DNA of 64,000 bases, from contig CAJQUW010008738.1 of assembly GCA_907163375.1 (NCBI GenBank), positions 165,001-229,000 on the forward strand. The letters run 5' to 3'. The notes below the pieces were generated by a model that was given only the letters and a program-made list of their open reading frames with translations, ran no database searches and had not been told where the DNA came from. Positions 23,922 to 36,109 of the stretch are shown here, piece by piece (within the stretch, counting starts at the first letter, position 1; every line of letters starts with the position of its first letter). The stretch comes from Prostheceraeus crozeri. Taxonomy: Eukaryota; Platyhelminthes; Polycladida; Euryleptidae. The translations under genes were made by a program, and so were the position numbers.

Positions 23922-24851
23922 GAAATCGATTCAATGCCACGTGGCTCAAAATTACCACGTGAGCCTGCTCGCAAGATGAAAGTTGAAGCAATGGAGGTTG
24001 AATCAGAACCTACGATCATTAAAGAGACAACTGATGGCATAAAGAATTACTACGTCAGCAAAATTGAAGAGCTTCAGCTAAGTGTGACTGAAAAGCAACA
24101 AAATTTAAGGCGTTTGGAAGCTCAACGAAATGAACTTAACGCTAAAGTTCGAATGTTGAGAGAGGAACTTCAGTTGTTGCATGAGCAAGGCTCGTATGTA
24201 GGTGAGGTTATAAAACCGATGGATAAGAAGAAAGTGCTGGTAAAGGTTCATCCCGAAGGAAAATTCGTTGTTGATCTTGACAAAAATATTGATATGTCTC
24301 AGATCACTCCTAACTGTCGTGTTGCTTTGAGGAACGACAGTTATACTCTACACAAAATATTACCAAGTAAAGTAGATCCTCTAGTGTCCCTCATGATGGT
24401 TGAGAAAGTTCCCGATTCCACGTACGAAATGATTGGAGGTTTGGATAAGCAAATTAAAGAAATTAAAGAAGTTATTGAACTTCCAGTGAAACACCCTGAG
24501 TTATTCGAATCCTTAGGAATTGCTCAACCGAAAGGTGTTCTGCTTTATGGACCTCCTGGCACTGGTAAAACGTTGCTTGCCCGAGCTGTTGCCCATCACA
24601 CAGAGTGCACATTCATTCGCGTAAGTGGCTCTGAATTAGTTCAGAAATTCATTGGTGAAGGTGCCCGGATGGTTCGTGAATTGTTTGTGATGGCAAGAGA
24701 GCATGCGCCGTCAATTATATTCATGGACGAAGTTGATTCCATCGGATCTACACGGCTAGAATCAGGATCTGGTGGTGACAGTGAAGTGCAGAGGACGATG
24801 TTGGAGTTACTGAATCAGCTCGATGGTTTCGAACCCAAGCAAAACATCAAG
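23922..24851 (+). CDS. PSMC5: 26S proteasome ATPase Rpt6 (PSMC5), main exon
   Basis: Encodes the N-terminal and central part of Rpt6/S8, one of the six AAA+ ATPases of the 19S base that unfold substrates and open the 20S gate. The exon follows an acceptor (CATTTCAG at 23914-23921) and ends at AAG before GTAAGT (24852). In order: a coiled coil with [20 protein letters not shown], the OB-fold region with [19 protein letters not shown], Walker A GPPGTGKT (24549-24572), and Walker [14 protein letters not shown], the sensor-1 motif, opens the next exon. The preferred start is ATG 23976 ([12 protein letters not shown]): with the last exon it gives 408 residues against 406 in human, and has A at -3. 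ATG 23934 is in frame but has T at -3. The 54 bases before 23976 would then be 5' UTR behind a splice site, so a leader exon is missing from view. Confidence 0.95.
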
Positions 24852-27800
24852 GTAAGTCGGTTCAGAAGTCAATGTCATCTTCACTGTGTCCGTGAGCTAC
24901 CTATCACAAGTATAGTGGTTATATCGATGTCGTAGGAACCTTTCGAAGCACACATGCTAACGCACTGATGAGTTATGATGTTAGATTAGAAGTTTTAGCA
25001 TTATTAATTAAGTCGCCCGATAAGTTTGTTGTTCGCTCGCTGTAACTTTGAATTCAGTTGCTACAGACTGTTATCTCAGACTAATTTAATATTCATTTCT
25101 TTCGAAACTTTCTTGCGCTTTTCTGATGGAGACAATGCATAGAATATCTGCTACTTTTCATATCGTCGCTTTTATCACTTACGTATTTTCAATGTTTTTG
25201 TAGGCTATACATTCTCAAGCAGACTATTAGACGTATCTTAAGGGCCAAAGATGAGTGTTCTGTACTCGAGAATCCCAATTACAGCCAGATAAACTGCCTG
25301 TATACAGCTTTTGACGGTTGTCTATTATATCCTAGCTAACGAATGTCAACCTAGCTAGTCAAAAATTGCGTAAATAAGATAACACAGTATTTTCGTCCTG
25401 ACATCTAAGCCAAGCACCCGATTAGTTCCTTTTCTTAGTTCTACGACCCTTCGAGAATAATATTTCAATGTTGTATCGAAGACGTAGGCCATGGTTGCCA
25501 CTTGGTCTCTGCATTAACAGAATATTCTGTAAATGGTTAGCATTTCTTACTGAAGTATTATTTTTTACTCTGCAGTTATTTTCAGTTAGTATGGAAATGT
25601 GCGATGTACATATACATTGCGCATATATGGGTCTGCTAGTAACAATTTTGCCAACAATTGAACCAAATAGGTCATTGTGCTTCGTTGACGCCCAAATCGC
25701 ATCGCAGAAGATATTTCACGATAACACACCGGAAATATATTCAAAAGTCTAATGATTGACTGAAGATACTTCTTTTAAGAACAATGCATCGTAACCAATC
25801 GATGACGTAAGTATGGAGTAAAATAATGCTTTAGTACTCAGGATAAGCATGGGAAAAGTCTGGAACCATTCCCACTGCATGTAAAACTCTCAGAAAATAT
25901 TGCATGTATTCCATGCGGATTCATTCTCTATTGTGTAAGTAGCTTTATTTTTGTCCATGTCTGTCTTGAATATTCCGGATTGTACGAAAACGTCGCATGT
26001 CCGTTTTCGTCGTAATAGGATTCCGATTTGGTCGCAGTTGATCTATGTTACTTCTATAAAAGTCGTCATAGCCACCCTTTAGCTTCAGTATGGCTTTCTA
26101 TGTGTTAATTGATCTTTGTCCTCCAGCAAATATCTATGTGAAGCTTGTCGTCAGACATCACAGAAACTTCTTATCAATTTATACTTTACGGAATCACATT
26201 ATTGAAAATAAAGGAGATATACATAATATACAAGAAAGTTAAAACCAACATCCTTCAATAGATTAGTAACCAATGGTGATATAGTGATTTTGATTTACAT
26301 CATACATATACATCGATTTTGACAATTTTTGGAAGCATGAATTCAACAGGCTAATAAATATTCAGAAAATCCTTGATAATAACTACACGCATAATATTTT
26401 GACAGTCACTGACAATAACCGAACGTCTCGGACTAGTTAAGGATATAGGTTTTCGCACGAACCAGACGTCCTGGACTAGTTTTAAGAAATTAGTACTATG
26501 CAACGTTTGTACACTTACCCACTTGATCCGACGAATTCGGATGCGACGAATTCGGAAGTGCGACCAAAACGGAACTGCGACGTTTTGGTATAAATCCGAA
26601 TATTCCAAGTGAGAGATTATTGTGATATTATAGCAGTGGGGAAATAATCATGCCGAACTTCAAGTCTCCGATGAGATTTTATGTTGATGGATGGGTTAGC
26701 ATCGCCTTCATTCCTTAATCCTTTGGCGTCTAAGTATACTCGCGATAATGCCTGCGCTACTTTCAAGAATCTGTTTTGTGCTTGGTAATGCAATGCAATG
26801 ATTGATTGTTAAATCGAGTTCATTTCTCAAATGAAGTCAATTTCCTGTTGTTGATAGTTGTCAAATTTACTGATCAGGAAGCTTCCATCTTTCTTTATTA
26901 GAGCGTGTGTTTTGACTGAAGCAAAAACGAGAAAGGATCTATTGTAAGCTAACATAAGCCCACAATCAGACAAAAGTAAATACAATTAAATTATAATTAA
27001 TAAATTAATTAAAAATTAAAAATATTAAAAATATAAAAAATTAAAAATAATTAATAAATTCTTTCAAAAACATTCCAAAAAAACTATTATAATTCTTAAA
27101 AGTCACAAAAAAATGTTTTCTTTCATTTATACTCCTTTTTTAACGTTTCGTTTTAATATTTATTTCATTTAAGAGTTCATCATTTCATTTCTTGAATTTA
27201 ATTTTCATATTTTATTTTATTTTTTTTTTTATCATATTTTATTCATTTGTAATCTTTAATAAATTTAATTTTCATCTATGGGTTTAACGTCTAACTTAAA
27301 ACTAAGTTATTTGAGACAACTACAGATGTTTCACATGTTCAGTTTAATCTCCCTTTTGTTATGATTATATATAGATAAACGTTACGTGACGCTGATAGGG
27401 TCCAGATGGGAAAGGCTTAAGTGTCATCACGATGTTTAGATTAAGGTTTAGGATAGCGCCTCGAATTATCCCTCTAGTCACAATTACATAATAACGTTTA
27501 TTAACGATTCTGCTTGAATTATCAAGTCATTAGGACTTCAGACCCTTGTCAGGTAAGCAGACAATTCCAGTCTTGTGAATTATTAATAAGTTTTTTAATA
27601 TCAAGATGCTCGTAATTTGGGTTGGTATTAAGAGGTTTTCTTTGCGGTAATAATTTATTTATGGCTAATTAACTATTTCTTTTTCAACTACCTAAACACG
27701 ATTTTGTGATATTACAAGGAAGGACATGCTCTTGACTTAGGATTTGAAGTCAGTATTGCGTTGAGGAAGAACATTATGTCCCCAGCAGCCTTCTTGGGCA

Positions 27801-29289
27801 GTTTAGGGTTAATATAAGATATTTTTCAATATTCAAAGATACCCTTCAAGCCGATGCTTGAGTGAGCGCAATATCTACAAATAGAGCGCAGCATGCGTTA
27901 CAAGCATGATTACAAATTAGAATAACATAGACTACTTACAAAATTGTCATACTGTCTTTGAGTCGTGTCGTCTTTTTAGAACATTAGGAAAGGATGACGA
28001 GGTTAAAAAGGATGTAGATTTTGATGATATGGAGATGTCAATTGTATATTGCTGCAATATTGGGCAGAATATTGCTGCAATATCCTTCTTTCTGTTGCAT
28101 CGTGCTTCCATCAGCGCCATGCGATTCGACACGTAAGAAAGATTTTAGCTGGCTCCTCTGAATCCGAATTTCTCCATCCACATGCATGTCATTTGCTTAT
28201 TATATCGATTTAAGTAGACGTACATTGCTCAGGGTTTGAGCAAAGTTGTGCTCAGTGCTGTAACTACGTGTATTACTGATGTTTAGAATAAAGTTTTCGA
28301 CGAGTGAAGGAATTGTGACATCTTGGAAACCGAGAAATTATTGGCTTTTTTGGAATCCGCCGCCGTAGTGCTGATATTCCGCATTTACCACTGAATGACA
28401 AGATGCCGCTAGCAGCGGAATATCCTTGTGTTTGGTAGCATCCCTATTCAGGAGCATGTAAATATTCAGATAGTCAGATTCTTGCCAATCTACAAACGGA
28501 GATCTTTAATTTTCATTGAAGGAAGCCCAAAAATCAGTAGTTCATCTAAATGCGAAACAGAATTGAATATATTCACTTCAATAAATTTCGCGTATGAGCC
28601 ATTTCTAGTTCTTGGGCTTCCCTCATAAGAAATTAATTGCTCTAGCCCATTATTTTCAGATAAGTTCAATTTTTATGCTGCTATGTTTTGTTGACACCAA
28701 ATTGTAACCACCTACTGCATGCTGCCATCGTTTGACGATCATCGCACAAGTGTAGAATCTCCTTCCACCGCACATGTCTTCTGCCTACCAAAATAGCTGG
28801 TGCAACATATCAGGTGATTTTGCATTGTTAAGGCTACAAAACAGATTATTTGATGTGATAGTGGAAATTGATTATGCTGTGCGCTATTGATATGAAAGCA
28901 TCTGTATTACATCATCCGCTATCACCACCTTTGACAGGTTAGCGCTCCTGAAGAAAGGTACCAATACTGTTTGTACATTGGTTACATCGACACGCTTCAT
29001 ATAATTTTGTCATCACTTGCAACGTGACCTTGCAAATTTGCTATAGTAGCAGTGAGGAGAATTAGAGCAACATTGTCATGTCGCCTCATAGGGCAATAGC
29101 ATTGGTATCAGATGGAACATTCTATGAAGGTTTTAGAATTATTTGGTGGTCCACCTTTTCTGGATGAAAAAATGTGTCATAAGATTGTAGGGTTACTGCA
29201 GTTCTTGGAAAGCCTGGAAAAAGTTTGCTTGTAGCCAAGCATATATGATCTGTGAAATCGAATTCATTTGTAAAAATGCCTGTTGATGA

Positions 29290-30625
29290 AAAAACAAATA
29301 ATAATAATAACTGTATTTGAAGAATTTTCGCATAAGACAAGTTAAAGTTACAGAGAATGCGCTACAAATACAAAGCCCATTTCGGGCTCAAACAAATCTG
29401 TGGATGCATGAAAATAGAACGTTGCACGCATATCTGGGAAATTACCAAATATCACAACGTGAGAAATAGGTAGACACGGTTCTTTTGAAGCTTGCCAATG
29501 AAGTAGCCGAGATTTCGTCGTTTGACAGGGTGTTCCAGTGCTTGATTGTGTTGACAGTAAAGAAATTCTGATAACATCCGTGACGAGTTAACTTAAGGTC
29601 AAGCTTGAACATGTTACCACGGCTGCTGTTGCGCTTTGAAAATTGAAAAAGACTTTCAAAATCAAGATCGGCATACCCATGCAACATCTTGTACATAAAA
29701 ATCAGACGGTAACGGAGTCGACGAGCGCGCAGGCTCATGAGGTTCAACTTCTTTAGACGAACTTTGTATGGTAGGGGACGGAGGTTTGGGAAGAAATACG
29801 TGAATCTTTTCTGGACTTTCTCAATTTCTTTGTCGATGTATTTGTATTGTGGAAACCATATGACGGATCCGAATTCGAGTATAGAGCGCACATTGCTGGT
29901 ATAAATCTTTGTAAGGACATAATGATCTCTTGTTCTGAAAGCCTTCTTTATAATTCCGAGCATTCTGTTTGCCTTAGCAACAATACTAAGAATGTGCGAT
30001 GTAAAGATATTTCGTTCAACAAGGCGGTTGGAGATTGTATATGGGGAGCATAAATTCTTGTTACCGAAATGAATGACGCAGGTTTTGGAGAGATTTACGT
30101 TCATGAAGTTCTTCGAACACCAGTTGTGAAATCTATCCAAGTCTGCTTGAAGAGATTCAGATGCCCTGGCCTGGTCGATATCGTCGCTACCAAAGGTTAT
30201 CCAGATCTTGATATCGTCGGCGTATTTTTGGATTCTGCATTGTTGAATAGCTTCATCGAGGTCGTTCACAAATAATAAGAATAACACCGGACCTAGCACC
30301 GATCCTTGGATGACGCCACTAGTAATCGGCAGTTCGGATGAGATGGTATCATTAATCTTTACAACTTGTATACGATTGCTCAGGAAATCGACGATGCATT
30401 GAAAAAGTTGACCAAAAGTATGAAAAGTGTTTAATTTACTTAAAGGAAGTTCGTGCGGCACGACGTCGAAAGCTTTACTAAAGTCAACTTGGACCACGTC
30501 TGAACAATTATTCGAGTCGAGATTGTGTAAAAACTGGTCGTAGAAAACTACTCCTGCCGTTTCCACCGATCGCCCAGGCAGAAATCCATGTTGAGACTTG
30601 CGAATTAGACTATAGGAGGATATGT
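29290..30625 (-). mobile_element. 5'-truncated LINE, antisense to PSMC5
   Basis: A non-LTR retrotransposon remnant. Its coding part (to 29442) is followed by a short 3' UTR and an ATT-repeat tail, seen on the + strand as AATAATAATAAT at about 29299-29310. The 5' side fades at about 30625, well inside the reverse transcriptase, as usual for incomplete reverse transcription. It lies opposite to the host transcript. No target duplication was recognised. Confidence 0.85.
29442..30604 (-). pseudogene. LINE reverse transcriptase, C-terminal two thirds (CR1/jockey-like)
   Basis: The frame opens within the reverse transcriptase at KSQHGFLPGRSVETAGV (just above 30566, no true start) and runs without a stop to 29442. 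Visible motifs: VDFSKAFDVVPH (motif A), GVIQGSVLGPVLFLLFVNDL (motif B), QKYADDIKIW (catalytic YADD), NLSKTCVIHF, then the thumb and a tail ending NTIKHWNTLSNDEISATSLA. This tail, with an asparagine-tryptophan-N-L box, is typical of CR1/jockey-group ORF2 proteins. The N-terminal endonuclease and finger region are absent, so the copy cannot mobilise itself. The long stop-free frame suggests moderate age. CR1 versus jockey is undecided. Confidence 0.85.
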
Positions 30626-31012
30626 GTGGCTATAAAAAATAATGTTGTGTGTCTTATAGTCTGTTATCTTATTTTTGACCTGCTAAACGTATGCTACTAC
30701 CAAAGCCTTGGTTGTCATTCAATATGCAGTAAGCTTGCGTAAAATTATTTCCACGTGATGATGTCAAAAAGTATGTTCTGAGGAGTTCAACATCCGAGGC
30801 GCATCGGCTTTGTCTCCATCCACTATCAGTGATAATACTAGAATTGTTTGTGAAGAACGATTTAAAATGTTCTCAACTCAATTCTGGACAAAAAGCTAAT
30901 TTCTGTATCTGAAGTCGACTTAACAGAGAGTGAATATGCCGACTTCATATCGAACTCAAATATCCGGACTTGATCTGTATGTAAAACTCATCAAACACGA
31001 TTTGAAAAGTCT

Positions 31013-31282
31013 ATGGATGATTGTTCTGAGATTATTGATTATTTTGCATTGACAAGCTGCAGTCGAGTCAGTTTCAGTATAAACAAAGACTTACTTCAGG
31101 AAATCATGAGTGAAACACCAGTAATTGCTCAGCGCGTCGTTTACAATGCTTTGAATTATGGTGTCCTCCGAATTCCAGTTACGATGGAAATGGTTAAATC
31201 CGTCCGATATGCCTTAAAACGTCACCAATTCCACTTGATTGGGCGACGTAGGAAAGAGAATAAAGAGAAAGCGGAAAAGTGA
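31013..31282 (+). CDS. Unrecognised open frame, possible element remnant
   Basis: 89 codons, beginning MDDCSEIIDYFALTSCSR and ending in a basic run RRRKENKEKAEK. The reading continues past the stop in another frame (KRKSELDIE, then QSIEHESARLQDHVKLTSSE), so this looks like a decayed, lysine/glutamate-rich coding segment rather than a complete gene. It sits in the PSMC5 intron on the same strand. I recognise no domain. It may be part of a DNA transposon without visible ends, or a chance frame. Confidence 0.25.
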   Translation: MDDCSEIIDYFALTSCSRVSFSINKDLLQEIMSETPVIAQRVVYNALNYGVLRIPVTMEMVKSVRYALKRHQFHLIGRRRKENKEKAEK

Positions 31283-33205
31283 ACTGGATATCGAATAGCA
31301 ATCCATCGAACATGAAAGTGCAAGGTTACAAGACCATGTTAAGCTTACGAGTAGTGAAGAAAACTACAGTGATTTCAGATGAAACCTTTTGTGCACATTC
31401 TATCACTGTACAAAATGATTGCCATATTGATGTAAAACCTAATTAAGGATTCTATATTCGTGATATGATCCAATTCGCATGACTTTAGTTGACAGACTCC
31501 TATCTACTAAATACTTGAAAATATCACAATATGCTTTGGAATATTCAGATAAGGGAGGTGACGGAGGTCAAAGTTTTAGGCTAATTTATTAGTTGGAACC
31601 ACAGCAGTTAGAGAAATGATTTTATCTGTTGATTTTATCAGCACTATGTTTCAGTTATTCTATGAAACAATCTTGAAATCTACATTAATTTGTCTAAACT
31701 TGAAGCAATCTAGTAATAGAATACAAAATTTAGTTTAATCTATAAATATGATCTGGTGCACTTGCGAATCGCTTAACAAGAAGGAAGAGAAATACCTCCT
31801 AGGAGTTTCCATTTTTGTACCAGCAAATTATATTCGTAATCTACACAGGTTCGTGTATTCGTGGTAGTGTATGGATTTGTGGTGATCATACTCGTAATAA
31901 ATATGTATGTCGTTATAAAGCTTTTATCATACTATGTCGCCATAACGCTATTCTACATCGCTTGATGTAAAAAGTAGTGGGTTCGCTTTCCTAAGTTAAG
32001 GATTCGCTTTTTTAAATTCGAATCGGCTGGGTGGTCTGTGAATGTAATGTTTAAAAAATGTATCAATAAATTTCGTTTGTTGATTGAAGCATTTAAGTTT
32101 GACAAGGTGTTACGCAAACTTTAGTAGCCGAATTTTTTCTTCATTTTTCTTACCAGTTAGACACCGAAACTTCACATATTTTACACTTCTTCGTTACATA
32201 AATATGACATATGTCCTGGTTTTCGAGCGCATATAAATCCGAGACCTAATCAGGAATCTTAGAATTTCTTCGCATGTATGAGTATATCCTGGAAAATGGT
32301 CTTCCAGATTCTGCAGAGACCCTGAATTGATAAACTTGTGCATTGTAATTCATGTTTAGTTGTATAGAAATGATAATTTGCTTAATCAGAAAAGGAATCT
32401 GACAGTAGGAACTTTTTTCCAAAACGTACGTGCACATCCGATGCGATGTAGTTATGCGTGTGCCTTACAATGGAAATGTATCTATACTAAATGTTCGCAT
32501 TCTTAAAAGCGGTTTAGGGTATTGGCTACCCTGAAAGTCAAAGTCAGATATTTTCGATCTATCCAAAAAAGTGCTCCGATGCCAAAACCTTATTGTGCCC
32601 TCATAACATCTAGGAGAGCTGGGGCATTCATGTCAACAGCAGTTAGTCCACTAATTGACTTGATGTGATTTTTTTAGTAACAAATTCTCCAAAGAATCCA
32701 GCTTACCGAAAAGAACATCAGTCTTGAAGACCACTCAATTGACTTTCATACACCATCTGGACGGCAGTTATGGTGCCAATGTGTGAAACTTCTTGTTTAA
32801 TAACTAGAATGGAAATATCAACTATGTTTGATATAAGATTTGGCAAAAGTTGAACATGTACGAATCACACGTCACCAGTTATCACACGTATATTTCTGAA
32901 ATAGATCAGCAGATGTTCAGCGGAACACAAGGAAATGTAGGACACAGAATTCACTTCTTTATCTCTGTCATTATAGATCTAAAATAAGTGAAACCTTTTT
33001 CTGTCCGCTAACCTCTGAGAAAAAATGTCATAAGTATTTCACGTGCTATTTGAATACCACATTTACATCAATAAATGACATATTTGTGAGGAATAGCAAA
33101 ATGGCACTTCAACTCGAACGCTTAATCAGCTAAATTTCTCAGCATCTATGAACAATATTGTACTCAACAACAACAAGTGTTGCAAACGGAATCATGCATC
33201 ACAGC

Positions 33206-34023
33206 TAGGGCTGATTTCATGAAATCACGAGTGCGTGAAATTCACGAATCACGGCCCATTTTTTCGTGAAAGGAGGCCTATTTTACGAAAATTCACGAAA
33301 GTATATTTTACAAATTTTATTACACAAATATGAAATCCGATGATAGTAGAATCTGAAATAGGAATACCCCACAACAAAAAGCCTTGTATTTATGAATAAA
33401 AATACAAATTTTTATAACATTTCATTAAAGTTTTGTGGTGGGAAACTCAGGATTTTGAAAGTAGATGTAACATGAGTTATTGCTCGACGGACGACAAATA
33501 ACCCTCATCGTGCAGTAAGTAGTATCAAAGAATTCATCGCAACATAGATGTTAAAATTTCTTATCGCACTGCAGTGGTATGCCATGCATTCGTTCTATGT
33601 AGACGTCTGCTTCAGGACATGCATGTAGCAATAGAACAATTGACATTTGCAATAGCTAAGTACGGAGCTACTCTAGAGCAATCTTGTGAGATATTTCGAT
33701 AAACAGCAGTATGATAGCGATGAAACAGCGTTCACTTTGAGATCTGCATAATGGAAAAATCGTTACTTGAAGCCATTGAAATGAATCATTATGACGGTGG
33801 TTTTGTTATCAATGGTATTTGTGTTATTTTGAAATGTTCTGTTGTAAAACTCGGTTTAGTTTACGTAGCGTCAGTTCATGAAGGAATACGCTGGCTTTGC
33901 GTTCCCACGGTACTGTTCAGAATTTGACACCGTGCTGAAACTGGGTAATTAGTCTCCGTCGCGCTATCAAGCAATAAGGTAGTTATCGCACTCGTCAAAA
34001 ATTTCGTGAAAGTGTCAGCCCTA
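33206..34023. mobile_element. hAT-type MITE in the PSMC5 intron
   Basis: Inverted ends TAGGGCTGATTTCATGAAAT (left) and, inverted, TAGGGCTGACACTTTCACG (right) share TAGGGCTGA, then TTTCAYGAAAT and CGAGTGCG with small gaps. 818 bp with no coding frame. The flanks ATCACAGC and ATCAGCTG are only partly alike, so the target duplication has decayed. The inner element at 20034-21108 has related GGGCTG ends. Confidence 0.6.
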
Positions 34024-34450
34024 ATCAGCTGTAAATGGTAACAGTATTACAACACCGTTATTACTGCAATCACGGCAATAATTGCCCGAAGCATATTTTG
34101 CCGGTAATTACTTCAGTCAATGGTGATAGAACGGGGGCACGCTTTCGCTAGCGGTTAGTGCGTCACCGTGCAGCGAGAATATGACATCAAAAGCCAATAG
34201 TTAGAATTTTGTGATTAAATTTCTTCATTCTATATTTCTATTCATCGATTTCGATGAGCAATGCATCAAAAGGAAGGTCAAAAAGGTCTCGTTCTCTCCT
34301 GTTCTTGATTCCAGGGGTGGGCCGACGTGACAATGTGCGACAATTTTTCGTATCAAAATAAAATGTAGCAATGCGTTTTCATTGTTGGTGTGAAAAAATG
34401 TGACAAATTCACAATCAAAAAATAATTAGACAGAAGTAGCATGACAAATA

Positions 34451-35238
34451 CCGTATTTACTCTATTAAGCGCCGGACCTCTAATACCCGCCCGCCTCTAA
34501 TAAGCGCCGGGTCTGGAGCATATTGAATGTAATAAGCGCCGGGTGTTGTATATTGTACTGACCATCTGTGTTCACAGATGGAAAACAGAGTTTTCATGTC
34601 ACAAAATCTGTCATTCGCTGAGGAGACAAATTAAAGGGATCGTGCTGACCTAATCTCGTCAGCTGGGTTAGATGACTGAACAATGGAATCGTGCATGACG
34701 CTGCCATAGCGCTAGCAGTCTGCCGGTATCTCTATTGTCATTTGCAACGTGTGCACGCTTTTGTAGCTCACTGACATACCGGTTACTCTATTCTAACGCG
34801 TTTTTTGCAAGCTTAATAATAGACTTGTTTGAATCCTTAGTAAATGCTATTTTCTTACTTACCAGCGTCAACGGTAAGTCCTCATTATGCACCGTAGACC
34901 TATTAAGTTCGATAGGAAAATTATGAGTCAAGTAATACCTGTGTCACGTAAGCTTAGGAGGCCTCTAGACATCGTGTAAGAACTTCAGAAATTTCATAGG
35001 TCTAATTCTCTAATTGATATAAGATAGGCCTACCTCAACGGATGAACAGATTCATGAAATTTGATCGTTTTGAAATTTAGTTTCGGCTAACCAATTTCTT
35101 CTTTTTTTTGAATTCTCAATTGAGCTGAAATTAATAGGCGCCGGGCCTCTAATACCCGCCCACCTCCAATAAGCGCCGGGTCTAAAAAATCTTCAATGTA
35201 ATAGGCGCCCCCGGGCGCTTATATTAGAGTAAATACGG
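34451..35238. mobile_element. TA-flanked MITE with GCGCC-rich ends
   Basis: The left end is CCGTATTTACTCTATTAAGC and the right end is its inverted counterpart with one indel, each bordered by TA (34449-34450, 35239-35240). Just inside both ends lies a 70-bp segment in direct orientation (34468-34540 and about 35137-35210). It is built from CTCTAATACCCGCCC and AATAAGCGCCGGGT units, about 85% alike. No coding capacity. Very similar GCGCC/AATAAG strings are widespread in marine invertebrate genomes, from memory. Confidence 0.7.
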
Positions 35239-35598
35239 TATATGATGAACTCAAAGTCATAAATGAGCATTAATTCGAAACGATTTGCAACGCTCTCTCG
35301 CTCTTCTATGTTTTCCGCTCACACACTCTCTCTCCACTGCTCGTTCGCTCAGAAGTATTCACCTCCAGTGTTTTTGATTATATTTCTTAAGTGTTGGGAC
35401 TTGATTGGGTCACCTCTTACAAATAGCTATGCGACATCGGCATGTTAATGTGTTAATGACGGGATGGTGCAAAGCTGAAATTGTACATCAATCGACCCGG
35501 AAAACCTAGATTTGGCATCGAAAAGCCGTAGACACTCTGCATGTATTTTCATTTGACTTTTCAGTTAGGTGTGCAAGAATCTACTGCATTAAATTTGA

Positions 35599-36027
<429 letters not shown>

Positions 36028-36095
36028 GTAATGTGTCATACACAGAACTTCTATAGAGATCAGGTCAATGAGGACGACTGGTTGCTGAAAAGTAT

Positions 36096-36101
36096 AATAA
36101 A
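36096..36101 (+). terminator. Polyadenylation signal of PSMC5
   Basis: AATAAA, 69 bases after the stop codon at 36027, inside GTATAATAAAAGTGTC. It is the first canonical signal downstream and gives a short 3' UTR. Confidence 0.75.
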
Positions 36102-36109
36102 AGTGTCAC

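Noticed and set aside
34312-34350. hAT-type terminus CAGGGGTGGGCCGACG
   Set aside because: A believable left end, but no partner or target duplication was found before the MITE at 34451, so no element is called.
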